Shown here: piece by piece, positions 27,109-38,823 of the stretch
How positions within the stretch are numbered: the first letter of the stretch is position 1
Layout: each line of letters starts with the position of its first letter
Assembly (NCBI GenBank): GCA_938015445.1
Contig: CALLPE010000003.1
Span: 1 to 64,000 of the forward strand
Origin: an uncultured Pirellulales bacterium
GTDB taxonomy: Bacteria; Planctomycetota; Planctomycetia; Pirellulales; Thermoguttaceae
Reading direction: 5' to 3'
Length of the DNA: 64,000 nt
Notes under the pieces: model-generated
The model's database searches: none
Seen by the model: the letters and a program-made list of their open reading frames with translations, nothing else
What the model was told of the DNA's origin: nothing
Position numbers and translations under genes: made by a program

Positions 27109-27569
27109 TGCTTGCTGGGCCTCGGATGTTGCTGGTGCGATGTGGAGCGACTTTTAGCACATTCCCGGCAGCAGTCCAATACCGGAATCATTGCGCGGCC
27201 TGATGCTGACGCGCCGTGTGCAGACGTTGGCTATTGAATATGGGCAATATAGGCAATCAGAGAACACCGCATATTCTGCGTGGTGGGCGCAACTAAGATA
27301 ACTTAGCAATTGTGCGTCGCTTGGGCGGCTCGATATAGCGCACCGGGTACTTGACCAACGCCGCTTCCCAGCGCAGTATGAGGCCACTGCTAGCAGGCGG
27401 CCGCATGGTGACAAACGCCAGACGCACTGACCGCACCGTCCTACGTCGGCAATAGCTCAACTTTGCGACCGAGTAAACGACTGGTGCGGAGGCAGCAATT
27501 CGGCCCGATGCCGCTCGGCAGAATCCAGCAAACCATTTCAGCCAAAGTTACAGAAAGGTTCTCGGCAAC
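27109..27569. other. intergenic between divergent genes, no gene seen
   Basis: About 460 bases between the ABC transporter and rhamnulokinase starts, relatively AT-rich around 27230-27310. No supported gene or RNA; promoters for both genes are expected here but are not identifiable by eye. Confidence 0.55.
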
Positions 27570-29060
27570 ATGGCACAGCGCGCGTACTTGGCCATCGACA
27601 TAGGTGCTTCCAGCGGCCGTCATTTGTTGGGACTATTGGACGGCCAGCGGCTGGCGTTGGAAGAACTGTATCGCTTCGACAACGGCGGCATCGAGATGGC
27701 GGGCCGGTTGTACTGGGATTTGCCCCGGCTGTTCTGGCATGTGAAGGAGGGTTTGCGGGCGGCTGGTGCGGCCACCGACGGGCAGCTCGTCAGCGTGGGT
27801 GTGGATACCTGGGGTGTGGACTTCGGACTGCTCGGCCGCGGCGACGAACTGCTCGGCAATCCGTACCATTATCGCGACGCACGTACCAACGGCATGATGG
27901 AGCGGGCCTTCCAGATCGTCCCCCGCGACCAAATCTTCCGCCATAGCGGCCTGCAATTCATGCAGTTCAATACCCTGTATCAATTGCTGGCGATGAAGCT
28001 TGGCGGATCGCCACTGCTGGACGTGGCCCAGTCGCTGCTGATGATGCCCGACCTGTTCCACTGGCTGCTGACCGGTGTAAAGTGCAACGAAATGACCGAC
28101 GCCAGCACTACCCAGTTCTATAATCCCCTCAAGGGAGACTGGGCCGTGGAGCTGCTGGAGCGGTTGGAGTTACCCACGCACATTTTGGGTAAAATCGTCC
28201 AGCCAGGCACAGTGCTGGGACCGCTGCGGCCAACGATCGGCGCCGAGTGCAATCTGCCGCGCACGCGCGTGGTATTGCCTGGTACACACGATACAGCCAG
28301 CGCCGTGCTAGCCGTGCCGGCTCACAGCAATCCCGGAGCACAGCCCGAGTGGTGCTACATTAGCCTGGGCACCTGGGCGCTGATGGGCATCGAAGCGCCT
28401 CAGCCAGTGGTCACCGAGCAGGTGTTGCGGCTGAACTTCACCAATGAGGGCGGGGTGGGAAATACGATCCGGCTGCTGAAGAACATTTGCGGGCTGTGGC
28501 TGGTGCAGGAGTGCCGACGAGTGTGGAGCTTGGCCGGACGGAACTACACTTGGGAGGACTTGAACAAACTGGCCGCGGCCGCAGAGCCGTTGCGGGCGCT
28601 AATTGACCCAGACGCACCCGAGTTCCTGGCCCCAGACGACATGCCCGAGGCCATCCGCTCCTTCTGTCGCCGCACGGGCCAACCGGTGCCGGACAATGAG
28701 GGCCAGGTGATCCGCTGCGCCTTGGACAGCATCGCCCTGAAGTTCCGACATGTGCTAGGCATGTGCGAGCAATTGGCCGGCGGTCGGATCGAAGTGATCC
28801 ACATCGTGGGCGGGGGCACGCAAAACAAGCAGCTTTGTCAGGCGGCCGCCGACGCTTGCGCGCGACGCGTCCTGGCCGGCCCGGTGGAAGCTACGGCCAC
28901 TGGCAACGTAATGATGCAGGCGATTGCCGCTGGCGACGTTGGCTCGATCGCCGAGGCGCGCGAAGTGGTTCGCCGCAGCTTTGCTGTGGAAGAATACTTT
29001 CCCCGCAACACGGCCGCCTGGGACGAAGCGTATGGGCGGTTCGTCGCTTTGCTTGGCTAA
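27570..29060 (+). CDS. rhaB: rhamnulokinase (496 aa)
   Basis: RhaB phosphorylates L-rhamnulose to L-rhamnulose 1-phosphate in rhamnose catabolism. The FGGY-kinase fold is clear: phosphate-1 motif LAIDIGASSGRHLLG, the sugar-site segment VGVDTWGVDFGLL, GTHDTASAVLAVP, ISLGTWALMGIE and the adenosine motif HIVGGGTQNKQLCQAAADA. Length is normal. An agaaagg site lies upstream of the ATG. No rhamnose isomerase or aldolase is adjacent; the next gene on the strand is a Gfo/Idh/MocA oxidoreductase about 320 bp downstream. Rhamnose is a major sugar of marine polysaccharides degraded by planctomycetes. Confidence 0.92.
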   Translation: MAQRAYLAIDIGASSGRHLLGLLDGQRLALEELYRFDNGGIEMAGRLYWDLPRLFWHVKEGLRAAGAATDGQLVSVGVDTWGVDFGLLGRGDELLGNPYHYRDARTNGMMERAFQIVPRDQIFRHSGLQFMQFNTLYQLLAMKLGGSPLLDVAQSLLMMPDLFHWLLTGVKCNEMTDASTTQFYNPLKGDWAVELLERLELPTHILGKIVQPGTVLGPLRPTIGAECNLPRTRVVLPGTHDTASAVLAVPAHSNPGAQPEWCYISLGTWALMGIEAPQPVVTEQVLRLNFTNEGGVGNTIRLLKNICGLWLVQECRRVWSLAGRNYTWEDLNKLAAAAEPLRALIDPDAPEFLAPDDMPEAIRSFCRRTGQPVPDNEGQVIRCALDSIALKFRHVLGMCEQLAGGRIEVIHIVGGGTQNKQLCQAAADACARRVLAGPVEATATGNVMMQAIAAGDVGSIAEAREVVRRSFAVEEYFPRNTAAWDEAYGRFVALLG

Positions 29061-29379
29061 GTGATGATCTGCGGAAATTGCCAGAAATTGAAGGCCACAT
29101 TTTCCTATGTTCCCAGCTTGCTCGCATAGGCAGAACGGCGCAGCCAAAGGGCACCATGCCATCGCAACCAAGGGTACCAAAAGACGCAGGTAGGATGCTT
29201 CGATTCCCAAGCAGCCTCGGCTAACTGTCAGTACGGTTGTGCATCGTTGGGGAGATTGTGTCGTCAGCCCGGCTAGCCGCAGCACTGCCGATTGACTGCT
29301 GTGCGTGCCGGCTGGAAACAACAATCGCCGCAGAACCTGGAAAGCACCACATCCATTTTCGCCACAAGGAGAACCAAAG
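29061..29379. other. intergenic, no gene seen
   Basis: About 320 bases between rhaB and the oxidoreductase gene. No supported gene; an aaggag ribosome binding site at 29366-29371 serves the downstream ATG. Confidence 0.6.
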
Positions 29380-30423
29380 ATGATTCGCGTGGGCATTGCC
29401 GGCATTGGCTTCATGGGGATGATCCACTACTTGGCGTACCAGAAGGTCCAGGGCGCGAAAGTGGTGGCCATGTGCGAGAAAGACCCTGTGCGTCTTTCGG
29501 GCGATTGGCGGTCGATCAAGGGGAACTTCGGGCCGCGGGGAGAAGTGATGGACCTTACCGGCATCGCCAAGTATTCCGAACTGGCCGATCTGGCGGCCGA
29601 CCCCAACGTGGACCTGATCGACGTGTGTCTGCCCCCCTCGCTGCACGCGCCGGCGACTATCGACGCGCTGAACCACGGCAAACACGTGTTTTGCGAGAAG
29701 CCTATTACCCTGAAGGTCGCCGACGCCGAGAAGATGGTCGATACTGCCACTAGCGCCGGCAAGCTGCTGATGATTGGGCACGTGCTGCCGTTCTTTCCCG
29801 AGTATCAGTTCGCCTACAAAACGATCGTCGAGGGTCGGTATGGCCGCATGTTAGGCGGACACTTCAAGCGGATCATATCCGACCCTCTGTGGCTGCCCGA
29901 CTTCTACGACCCCGAGAAAGTCGGCGGCCCGATGATCGACCTGCACGTTCACGACGCCCATTTCATCCGTCTGCTGTGCGGCATGCCCAAGCTGGTACAC
30001 AGCGTGGGCCGGATGCGCGGCGAGGTAGTCGAGCAGTTCTCTACCCAGTTCGTTTTCGACGACCCCACGTTGGTTGTCACTGCCGCCAGTGGCGTGATTT
30101 ACCAACAGGGGCGCGAGTTCACGCACGGCTTCGAGATTTATCTAGAGAAGGCTACGCTGCTATACGATTTTTCGGTGCTGGGCGGACAGGGTGTTCTTTC
30201 CATGCCTCTGACGGTGTTGACCGCCGACGGACAGGTGGAGCGTCCGACGCTGGGCAGCGGCGATCCGGTCGATGCCTTCGTGGCCGAGTTGCAGGAGGTG
30301 GTGGCCGCGGTAAGCCAGAACCGTCCTTCAGCCCTGCTCGATGGCAAACTGGCCCGCGACGCTTTGATCCTTTGTCACCGACAGACCGAATCGGTCCGCC
30401 AGCGGCGCGCTGTGCAAGTGTGA
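29380..30423 (+). CDS. Gfo/Idh/MocA-family oxidoreductase (347 aa)
   Basis: The N-terminal NAD(P)-binding motif is MIRVGIAGIGFMGM. The catalytic-type motif is present as CEKPITL in GKHVFCEKPITLKVADAE, so this member looks active, unlike the one at 6061-7086. The C-terminal alpha/beta domain contains GGPMIDLHVHDAHFIRLLCG, typical of sugar or inositol dehydrogenases and related sugar oxidoreductases. The substrate is not determinable. The ATG at 29380 has aaggag 8 bases upstream. It follows rhaB and could take part in deoxy-sugar metabolism (inference). Confidence 0.88.
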   Translation: MIRVGIAGIGFMGMIHYLAYQKVQGAKVVAMCEKDPVRLSGDWRSIKGNFGPRGEVMDLTGIAKYSELADLAADPNVDLIDVCLPPSLHAPATIDALNHGKHVFCEKPITLKVADAEKMVDTATSAGKLLMIGHVLPFFPEYQFAYKTIVEGRYGRMLGGHFKRIISDPLWLPDFYDPEKVGGPMIDLHVHDAHFIRLLCGMPKLVHSVGRMRGEVVEQFSTQFVFDDPTLVVTAASGVIYQQGREFTHGFEIYLEKATLLYDFSVLGGQGVLSMPLTVLTADGQVERPTLGSGDPVDAFVAELQEVVAAVSQNRPSALLDGKLARDALILCHRQTESVRQRRAVQV

Positions 30424-31047
30424 CCGGTGGGCGTCTTGGGGATTAACCGCGGATTCAGCCACTGAGGAAGCGGCAACCGGTAGTTGGCAGCGCGGATCGG
30501 GCGCCCCAGCGGAAAGCCGTGGCGTCCCGGCGAACAGTCCCGCGTTTCTGCTTTTCCGCTTTTGCGCGTTTCCGCGTTTCCGCGTTGGCTGGCTGTGGCG
30601 GTCATAGCGGCCGCGGCGTTATCGTACCGGCTGCGGGGCTGCGGCCAGCCGCTTTGCCGCCTAGCTACAGCGCTGCCGATTCTCCTGCCGCACGACCGCT
30701 AGTATCGCCAAAAGAAATACTCTTGCCACTATCGGTCTTCAGGCGCAAAAACGGAGCGCTACTGTTCGGTTTCTACGGGTTTCTCCAGCAGTAGCGGAGA
30801 GAATTTGCGCCGAGTTTTTGACGCGCTAGAAAACGTAATCTATGTTTTCTGGGCCAATGGTGCAGACCGAGGGCGGCGGCTCGACGACCGGCCGGCAGGC
30901 TGCTAGGGCTGGAAGTCTGGCCACGGCAAGCCGCCCATGCGAATCGAAGCACCTGTCAGGGCAGCCTTCCGCGCGCCGGACAAAATTGCCCCAGACAAGA
31001 TTTGTCCGGCTCGCCGCCCGAGGACCCCTGCAACCATCCCAGGAACA
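30424..31047. other. intergenic, no gene seen
   Basis: About 620 bases between the oxidoreductase and the S41 protease. It holds GC-rich low-complexity sequence around 30540-30670, including an 8-bp tandem repeat, but no convincing gene. Confidence 0.55.
30566..30586. repeat. 8-bp tandem repeat, about 2.6 copies
   Basis: gcgtttcc is repeated at 30566 and 30574, followed by gcgtt at 30582. Confidence 0.9.
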
Positions 31048-32703
31048 ATGGATTACACCATGGGTAGCGGTCATCTGAGACGGGCTGCGGCAACGGTCGG
31101 GGCGATCATAATTGCGGGTTTGCTGAGCGTTTCGTCGCCTGCGCAGAACGGGGTGACGATTGTTTTTCCCAACCGGCCCCCAGAACTGCTGGAACTGCTT
31201 GATCGCGGCCGGCAGATGGAATTGCGGCAGCGCTGGGGAGACGCCCTGTCGCACTACGAAGACGCCCTGCGGCTGTTCCCCGACGACAGAGCGCTGCAAC
31301 AACGCTTCGCCGTGGCTCGGGCACATTACGACTTGGCCCGCCGTTATGCCGACGCGAGCTTTCACCGCTCGGTAGAGCAACTCTCCGCCGCGCAGGCGCT
31401 AGACTTGTACGCCCAGGTGCTGCTGAAAATCCAGACGCACTACGTGGATTCTCCTGAGTGGAAAACTTTGGTCGACTCGGGAACGGCTAACCTTGAGATC
31501 GCTCTTAACGCCCCGGTTTTTGTACAACGGAACGTGCCCGATTCTCGCATCGCAACCATCGATGGGTTCCTGACAGAGTTGCGGCGCACCATGGCCGGCC
31601 TGGCTGTTACTAATCGCGGCGAAGCCCGGCAGGCTGTGGCCGTCGCCGCCCGACTGGCCCAGGAAAAATTGGCGATCGTCCCCACGGCGGTGGTGTTCGA
31701 GTATTTGTGTGGGGCCACCAACGCGCTTGACCCCTACTCGGCCTACCTGACGCCCGATCAGCTCAACGAGGTATACGCCCAGATCGAAGGCAATTTCGTC
31801 GGTCTGGGGGTGGAATTGAAAGCGCACAACTCAGCCCTGCGTATCGTGCGTGTAATACCGGGCAGTCCTGCCGAACAGTCGGGCATAAAGGCCGGCGACC
31901 TGATCGTGGCCGTCGATGGTCGCCCGCTCCAGCCGCTGAGCACCGAAGAAGCTGCCAACCTGCTGCGTGGCGAAGAAGGCACCCTGGTGCAGGTAAGCGT
32001 GGTCACACCCGGCCAAAAGCCGCGCGAGGTAATCGTCCGCCGCCGTCGCGTGGAAGTGCCCAGCATCGACCAAGCCAGCATCATCGACCCGCAACATGGC
32101 ATAGCTTACCTGCGGCTGGTGTGTTTCCAAAAGGGCACGGGGCGCGATTTGGACGCCGCACTGTGGCGATTGCACCGCGCCGGCATGAGAATACTGATTG
32201 TGGACGTGCGCAACAATCCCGGCGGTGTGCTTACCAGCGCCGTGGAGGCCGCCGATCGATTCATCGACCGAGGGCTCATCGTCTCCACACGCGGACGCAG
32301 TCTACAGGAAGACTACACGTACTCGGCGCACAGCGAGGGCACATGGCGCGTGCCCCTGGTGGTGCTCATCGACCAGAACAGCGCCAGCGCGGCGGAAATC
32401 TTCGCCGGAGCCATTCGGGACCATCGCCGCGGAACAGTCGTGGGAGTGCGCAGCTTCGGCAAAGGCTCGGTGCAGGGTATTTTCCCGTTGGAAGGTTGCG
32501 CTGCGGGCCTGCGACTGACCACGGCCAAGTTCTACTCGCCAAGCGGCCGTCCGTACAGCGGGTCGGGCGTCGAGCCAGACATCGCGGTTCACTTTGCCGC
32601 CAAGCCGTCCCAGGCAGCAATCGAACCAACGGGCGATGCGGATGCCATTCTGGCGGCTGGTCTACAGGCCGCTCGCAGCCAACTTCAGCTCGGCCGACGC
32701 TAG
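31048..32703 (+). CDS. S41-family C-terminal processing peptidase (551 aa)
   Basis: A CtpA/Prc-type periplasmic serine protease. A signal peptide opens the protein (RRAAATVGAIIIAGLLSVSS). A TPR-like helical region follows (about 35-120). The PDZ domain (about 245-330) has FVGLGVELKAHNSALRIVRV and GSPAEQSGIKAGD. The peptidase domain contains NPGGVL, then the catalytic serine S447 in NSASAAEIFAGA and lysine K472 in SFGKGSVQ. The 25-residue spacing is exactly that of the Ser-Lys dyad in Prc-type enzymes. Starts at 31048 and 31060 are both possible. It stands alone between a dehydrogenase and a histidine kinase. Confidence 0.9.
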   Translation: MDYTMGSGHLRRAAATVGAIIIAGLLSVSSPAQNGVTIVFPNRPPELLELLDRGRQMELRQRWGDALSHYEDALRLFPDDRALQQRFAVARAHYDLARRYADASFHRSVEQLSAAQALDLYAQVLLKIQTHYVDSPEWKTLVDSGTANLEIALNAPVFVQRNVPDSRIATIDGFLTELRRTMAGLAVTNRGEARQAVAVAARLAQEKLAIVPTAVVFEYLCGATNALDPYSAYLTPDQLNEVYAQIEGNFVGLGVELKAHNSALRIVRVIPGSPAEQSGIKAGDLIVAVDGRPLQPLSTEEAANLLRGEEGTLVQVSVVTPGQKPREVIVRRRRVEVPSIDQASIIDPQHGIAYLRLVCFQKGTGRDLDAALWRLHRAGMRILIVDVRNNPGGVLTSAVEAADRFIDRGLIVSTRGRSLQEDYTYSAHSEGTWRVPLVVLIDQNSASAAEIFAGAIRDHRRGTVVGVRSFGKGSVQGIFPLEGCAAGLRLTTAKFYSPSGRPYSGSGVEPDIAVHFAAKPSQAAIEPTGDADAILAAGLQAARSQLQLGRR

Positions 32704-33078
32704 CGTCGATATCGAACTTTTGCGCCCGGCGCCAACGCGGCCGGTAAATCGCTTGCCGGCGGCGGCAGGTTCGTCAAAACGGTTAGCTTCGTACCCACCG
32801 TAGGTTAGATTTCCTAAAAACCCAAGGCTACTACTGCGCGAAGCCGAGCTATTTGGCGCTATTTTTGGGTATCAGCAGTGGATGAATTTTTGGCCATCAG
32901 CAGAGGATGAACACGCGGTGCTTGTTGTCGTTGAGGTGAGCGTGCAAGTTTGAAGACGGCGCGATGCGGTGTTTGCGGTTGACTAGCCACTTCCTCGACG
33001 CTTGTTTGCCCTTTGGTTTGTCATTTGCGCTCCGCAGCACGCTACACTCCGCAGCGCGCTAAAGATTTTGGGATAACG
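32704..33078. other. intergenic, no gene seen
   Basis: About 375 bases between the S41 protease and the histidine kinase. It contains an imperfect 25-bp-spaced repeat (atcagcagtggatga at 32871 and atcagcagaggatga at 32896) and a 17-bp duplication at its end. No gene is supported. Confidence 0.6.
33030..33063. repeat. 17-bp tandem duplication
   Basis: ctccgcagcacgctaca (33030-33046) is followed by ctccgcagcgcgctaaa (33047-33063), 15 of 17 identical. It lies just upstream of the histidine kinase start. Confidence 0.9.
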
Positions 33079-34764
<1,686 letters not shown>

Positions 34765-34799
34765 TTGTACAGGTCGGTCATCGCCAGCGGTGGTGATGC

Positions 34800-35753
34800 T
34801 CAAGGTTGCCCAGGCGGGCGGCGTGCGATGTAACTGCGAACCACAGGGTCGCCGTTTGTTGCGGCCGCGCCTTCGAGTGTCAAGAGTTGCTCGACGAGCA
34901 ATTGGGCGTCGTCGGCTGCGTTGGCCAGCCGCAGAAGCCACACCGAGCTGAACAGGCTGTTGGAGTCGAGCAGTTCGGGGGGAAAGCAAGCCAGGATCGA
35001 GGCGGCGAGCTGCTGATTCAGATCGGCATTGGGCGCTACAAGACTGAGACTTTGGCCAAACGCCGAGCGCAACGAGGCTATCAATACGGCCCAGCGTCCG
35101 TCCCCGGCCGCGCCGCTGCGACGCTGTTGGAACGTGGCCGCGAAGTCTTTGGCCCGCGACGGATCGATGGCCCACTGGCTCACATCGGTTACGGTGCAAA
35201 GCGGCCCTAGCAGTAAGTCTGTCCAACGCTCGCTTTTTCGGCGAAGGCAGTCAATCTCAAAGGCCTCTTGCGGCGAGAAGCCCGTGCCGCTGGTCAGCAA
35301 TGTCAGCACGCGGCGACGGGCTTCCAAGTGTCCGACGAGCACGCTCCGGGCAATGGGTTCGGCTTGGTCGTCGTTGTGATAACGGTCGAAGGCGCACAGC
35401 ACGGCTGTCCACACCCGGGTGAGTATCTCCCCAGTAAGAATTTCCTCCAGCACGCCCCGGAAGTTGCCGCGCGGCGTAATACGACCTGCGGAACTACCCG
35501 CCGTGTGTCGATCCGAAAACCACTTGATGCCTCGTTGCCAGCGGTCCAGGCGGCATTTCGAGGCCGTCCAATACTGCTCTAGGGCCGTGGGCGAGAGCTG
35601 GGAGCGGCTGTGTATCAGCCCAGGGCCATAGGCGGATACGACGGCGGCCAGTTCGACCAGCTCTCTGGCGTGCATCGCTTCGCCTTCGCAAAACTTGTCG
35701 GATTCGTACAACGTGCAACGGCTTCGGCCGGCGATCGGCACCGAATGCCCCAT
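34800..35753 (-). CDS. conserved hypothetical protein (up to 317 aa)
   Basis: A soluble, mostly helical protein that I do not recognise. Notable segments are GNFRGVLEEILTGEILTRVW, a HNDDQAEPIARSVLVGHLEA stretch, and a Leu-rich C-terminal part (LLRLANAADDAQLLVEQLLT). There is no signal peptide or membrane helix. An internal ATG at 35675 (MHARELVELAAVV) with an aaggcga site upstream is at least as good a start as 35753, giving 291 residues; the part before it looks less conserved in character. It is convergent with the histidine kinase gene. Confidence 0.65.
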   Translation of the reverse strand: MGHSVPIAGRSRCTLYESDKFCEGEAMHARELVELAAVVSAYGPGLIHSRSQLSPTALEQYWTASKCRLDRWQRGIKWFSDRHTAGSSAGRITPRGNFRGVLEEILTGEILTRVWTAVLCAFDRYHNDDQAEPIARSVLVGHLEARRRVLTLLTSGTGFSPQEAFEIDCLRRKSERWTDLLLGPLCTVTDVSQWAIDPSRAKDFAATFQQRRSGAAGDGRWAVLIASLRSAFGQSLSLVAPNADLNQQLAASILACFPPELLDSNSLFSSVWLLRLANAADDAQLLVEQLLTLEGAAATNGDPVVRSYIARRPPGQP

Positions 35754-36152
35754 TCGACACCGGCCGTTGGAGGTTCCCGCTCGATAGCGGTGCTCATCGA
35801 GCTGTTACTGCAAATGCCGCGCCGGAGCGACGCACGCCGGCACCACGCTTCGCCCAAACCGTTGGGAAACCCTTTTATTAGCCAAGCTGCACCTTTTTAT
35901 CCGTCGAGCTGCGCCTCCTAGGTTTGCCGCCGGAAATGTTCTCGTGGTAAACACCGCACGTTGTTTATTGGCAACAGGTGTAAATTTACCGCATCTTGGC
36001 AGGGCTGCCGGTGGTTAGGTGAAGGTGGTTTTGCGGTACTCGGCCTAGCGCCGTGCGGGTGATTGTCGGGGGGCGTACAATTTGCAGTAGCCAAAATGTT
36101 CGGTTCAAGCTGACGGGATATTGCCGTCGGACGCCTGATCCTCATCCGCAGC
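35754..36152. other. intergenic between divergent genes, no gene seen
   Basis: About 400 bases between the hypothetical gene and queC. I see no supported gene and no clear preQ1-type riboswitch. Confidence 0.5.
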
Positions 36153-36842
36153 ATGCTACCACTGCCCGACCACCCCCCACCAACCCACGAAAGCCCTGTC
36201 GGCCTGTTGCTGAGCGGCGGGCTGGACAGTGCCATATTGCTTGACCACTTACTGCGACAAGGGCGTCGGGTGCAGCCGTTGTACGTCGATTGCAGTTTGG
36301 TTTGGCAAGAAGCAGAACTGCGCTGCGCCCGCCGCTTCGCTGCGGCTGTGGCCACACCCAAGCTGTTGCCGATCAAAGTCTTTACCATGCCGCTGGCCGA
36401 TGTGTACGAGGAGCACTGGAGCATTACCGGTCGAAACGTCCCCGACGCCGCCAGCGCAGACGAGGCCGTTTACTTGCCCGGCCGAAACCTCCTGCTGTTG
36501 GTCAAACCGGCGCTGTGGTGCCAGTCGAACGGAATCGTGGAGCTGGCGCTGGCGGTGCTGAGATCGAATCCTTTCGCCGATGCCACCGAGCAGTTCTTTG
36601 CACAATTGGAAAGCGTCTTGAACGGTGCAACCGGGCAAGCGGTCCGCATCGTGGCGCCGTTTCGGCATCTGGACAAAAAAGAAGTGATGGCCTTGGGAGC
36701 GGATTTGCCGCTGGAACTGACTTTTTCCTGCATCGCACCTGCGCACGACGGCCGACATTGCGGCCTGTGCAACAAGTGCGCTGAACGAAAGAACGCATTC
36801 CGGCACTCCGGAATAGAGGATCGAACTAACTATGCAGCGTAG
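36153..36842 (+). CDS. queC: 7-cyano-7-deazaguanine synthase (229 aa)
   Basis: QueC converts 7-carboxy-7-deazaguanine to preQ0 using ATP and ammonia, in the queuosine pathway. The PP-loop is LLSGGLDSAILL near residue 17. The C-terminal zinc knuckle has four cysteines, C193, C203, C206 and C209 (CIAPAHDGRHCGLCNKC), as in the family. The LPGRNLLLLVKPALWC region also fits. The first part of the protein is somewhat proline-rich. A queD paralogue follows 150 bp downstream, so the two probably serve the same pathway. queE is not in the window. Confidence 0.92.
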   Translation: MLPLPDHPPPTHESPVGLLLSGGLDSAILLDHLLRQGRRVQPLYVDCSLVWQEAELRCARRFAAAVATPKLLPIKVFTMPLADVYEEHWSITGRNVPDAASADEAVYLPGRNLLLLVKPALWCQSNGIVELALAVLRSNPFADATEQFFAQLESVLNGATGQAVRIVAPFRHLDKKEVMALGADLPLELTFSCIAPAHDGRHCGLCNKCAERKNAFRHSGIEDRTNYAA

Positions 36843-36936
36843 AAGAGCGGCGGATGCGGAACAACGAATGCTGCGCGTGGGCAAACGCGCTGCGTGCATT
36901 TATTGCCGCTGAAAAAACTCACACGATAGGTAATTG

Positions 36937-36980
36937 CCATCTAGCTCTGGAAAACTCTCCATCTAGCTCTGGAAAACTCT
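36937..36980. repeat. 22-bp perfect tandem duplication between queC and queD
   Basis: The unit beginning ccatctagctctgg and ending aaaactct occurs at 36937-36958 and again at 36959-36980 with no mismatch. It lies 12 bases upstream of the queD start and so includes or abuts its ribosome binding region. Confidence 0.97.
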
Positions 36981-36992
36981 TTAGGATTCCCC

Positions 36993-37460
36993 ATGTTCAC
37001 CATCTCACGTCAAATCGACTTCTGTTACGGTCACCGGCTGATTGGCTATGCGGGCAAATGCCGCCATCTGCACGGGCATAACGGTCGGGTGGTAATAACG
37101 CTTGCCGCCCAATCGCTCGACCACCGCGGCATGGTGGTCGACTTCGGCGACATCAAGCACATCGTCAGTTCCTGGATCGACCAACACCTAGACCATCGCA
37201 TGATACTTCACCAAGACGATCCGGCTGTGCCGTATCTGAAACAACTTGGCGAACCGCTGGTGCTGTTGGATGTAAATCCGACGGCCGAAAACATAGCGAT
37301 TCTTATCGCCCAGTATGCGCAATCCAAGGGGCTACCGGTTCGCCAAGTCCAGTTGTGGGAAACGCCGCACTGCGTGGCCAGTTACTGCCCTGGCGACAAA
37401 CCCATCGAGACGATAAACATGCTCGAGGTCAACCGCGCCGACGGCGCGCCGAGCAAGTAG
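36993..37460 (+). CDS. queD: 6-carboxy-5,6,7,8-tetrahydropterin synthase QueD (155 aa)
   Basis: QueD makes 6-carboxytetrahydropterin from dihydroneopterin triphosphate at the start of queuosine synthesis. Zinc ligands are H14 and H27/H29, with catalytic C23, in KCRHLHGHN (C-x3-H-x-H). HRGMVVDFGDIKHIV and DHRMIL give the conserved Asp-His pair, and VQLWETP supplies the catalytic Glu. At 155 residues it is slightly longer than E. coli QueD. It follows queC by 150 bp. The paralogue at 135-671 is more diverged. Confidence 0.88.
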   Translation: MFTISRQIDFCYGHRLIGYAGKCRHLHGHNGRVVITLAAQSLDHRGMVVDFGDIKHIVSSWIDQHLDHRMILHQDDPAVPYLKQLGEPLVLLDVNPTAENIAILIAQYAQSKGLPVRQVQLWETPHCVASYCPGDKPIETINMLEVNRADGAPSK

Positions 37461-37635
37461 CGCACCTTTCCGGTTCCGACACCGCAATGGTTTGCACCCC
37501 AGCCGCGGAACAAACCCGGTGCTATTGCAGTGGCATGCCTTGTCAATCGTGGGCAAACATGTTCTCATAGTGGTTCAATTCCGGCTGGGGAAGGTGACCG
37601 GCCGGGTATGAGCACCGATAAACTTGGGGTGTCTG

Positions 37636-38727
37636 ATGGACCATCACAAACAGCGGCTCGACCGCGTCCGCCTAGCGTTGAAGAAGGCGGAAGTAGATGC
37701 CTTGCTGGTGACCGATTTCACAAATGTCACTTATCTGACAGGATTCACCGGCGACGATAGTTACCTACTTGTGCGCCGCCAGGGCGAAGTGCTGCTGAGC
37801 GACCCGCGCTACACCACCCAGTTGGAAGAGGAATGTCCGGGTCTCGAATTGCACATCCGGCGTCCCGGCGTTCCCATGTGGCAAGCAGTCGTCAAAGTGC
37901 TGCGGCAATCGAAGGTGGTCCGGCTGGGTGTGGAGTCGGACTCGATGACTGTAGGGTTGCAGGAAAAGATATTGCAGCGGGTGAAGAATCTACAGATCGC
38001 TTTGCTCAACGGTACGGTAGAGGAACTACGTCAGATCAAAGACAAGCACGAGATAGCCGCGATACGGCGTGCAGCGTGGGAAGCCGAAAAAGCGTTTGCA
38101 GCGATTCGCGCCACCCTGCGGCCAGATAAGACCGAGAAACAAATCGCCGACGAATTGGAATACCAAATGCGGGTCTTTGGGGCGCGCAGGGCGGCGTTTC
38201 CCAGTATCGTAGGCGTGGGACCGCGTGCCGCACTGCCGCATGCTACTCCCGGCCAGAACCGCATCGCCGAAAGCGACTTCGTGTTGATTGACTGGGGGGC
38301 GTACAGCGGGCTGTACAATAGCGACTTGACGCGGGTGCTGGTCACCGGTAGAATCACGCCCAAGTTCGAGCGGGTGTACCGGGTGGTGTTGCGCGCCCAA
38401 ACCAGCGCCATTGCGGCCATACGTCCGGGGGTAACGTGCCACGACGTGGACGCGGTGGCACGCAAGATCATCGCCGACGCCGGCTACAACAAGTACTTTG
38501 GCCACGGTCTGGGGCATGGTCTGGGCATGGCAGTCCACGAATCGCCCCGTCTGGCTGTCAAAAGTACCGCGGTGCTTCGGCCCGGCATGGTGGTGACGGT
38601 CGAACCGGGGATATATCTGCCGGGCTGGGGCGGCGTGAGGCTCGAGGACGACGTGCTTGTCACCCGCAACGGCCACGAAGTATTGACCAGCGTCCCTAAA
38701 CAGTTGGAAGACGTGGTCGTGCAATAG
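37636..38727 (+). CDS. M24-family Xaa-Pro peptidase (363 aa)
   Basis: An aminopeptidase P / prolidase-type metallopeptidase of the pita-bread fold, cleaving N-terminal residues before proline. The creatinase-like N-terminal domain contains [21 protein letters not shown]. Metal ligands of the C-terminal domain are visible as Asp in VLIDWGA and NSDLTRV, His in [14 protein letters not shown], and Glu in VVTVEPGIY and GGVRLEDDV. The ATG at 37636 is used rather than an in-frame TTG at 37624. It is followed by accB-accC, a gene order also seen in Firmicutes, where efp lies between; here efp is elsewhere. Confidence 0.92.
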   Translation: MDHHKQRLDRVRLALKKAEVDALLVTDFTNVTYLTGFTGDDSYLLVRRQGEVLLSDPRYTTQLEEECPGLELHIRRPGVPMWQAVVKVLRQSKVVRLGVESDSMTVGLQEKILQRVKNLQIALLNGTVEELRQIKDKHEIAAIRRAAWEAEKAFAAIRATLRPDKTEKQIADELEYQMRVFGARRAAFPSIVGVGPRAALPHATPGQNRIAESDFVLIDWGAYSGLYNSDLTRVLVTGRITPKFERVYRVVLRAQTSAIAAIRPGVTCHDVDAVARKIIADAGYNKYFGHGLGHGLGMAVHESPRLAVKSTAVLRPGMVVTVEPGIYLPGWGGVRLEDDVLVTRNGHEVLTSVPKQLEDVVVQ

Positions 38728-38823
38728 CCCGCGCTTTAGCACCTTCCCACCGCCTGGGAGTGCTTCCCTTGGCAATGTGTCGCCCGGCAGTGTTTAAGCC
38801 GCCGGTACGGTTGGAGGATGGGC

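Noticed and set aside
35754-36152. preQ1 riboswitch upstream of queC
   Set aside because: I could not find the short hairpin plus A-rich tail pattern overlapping a ribosome binding site.
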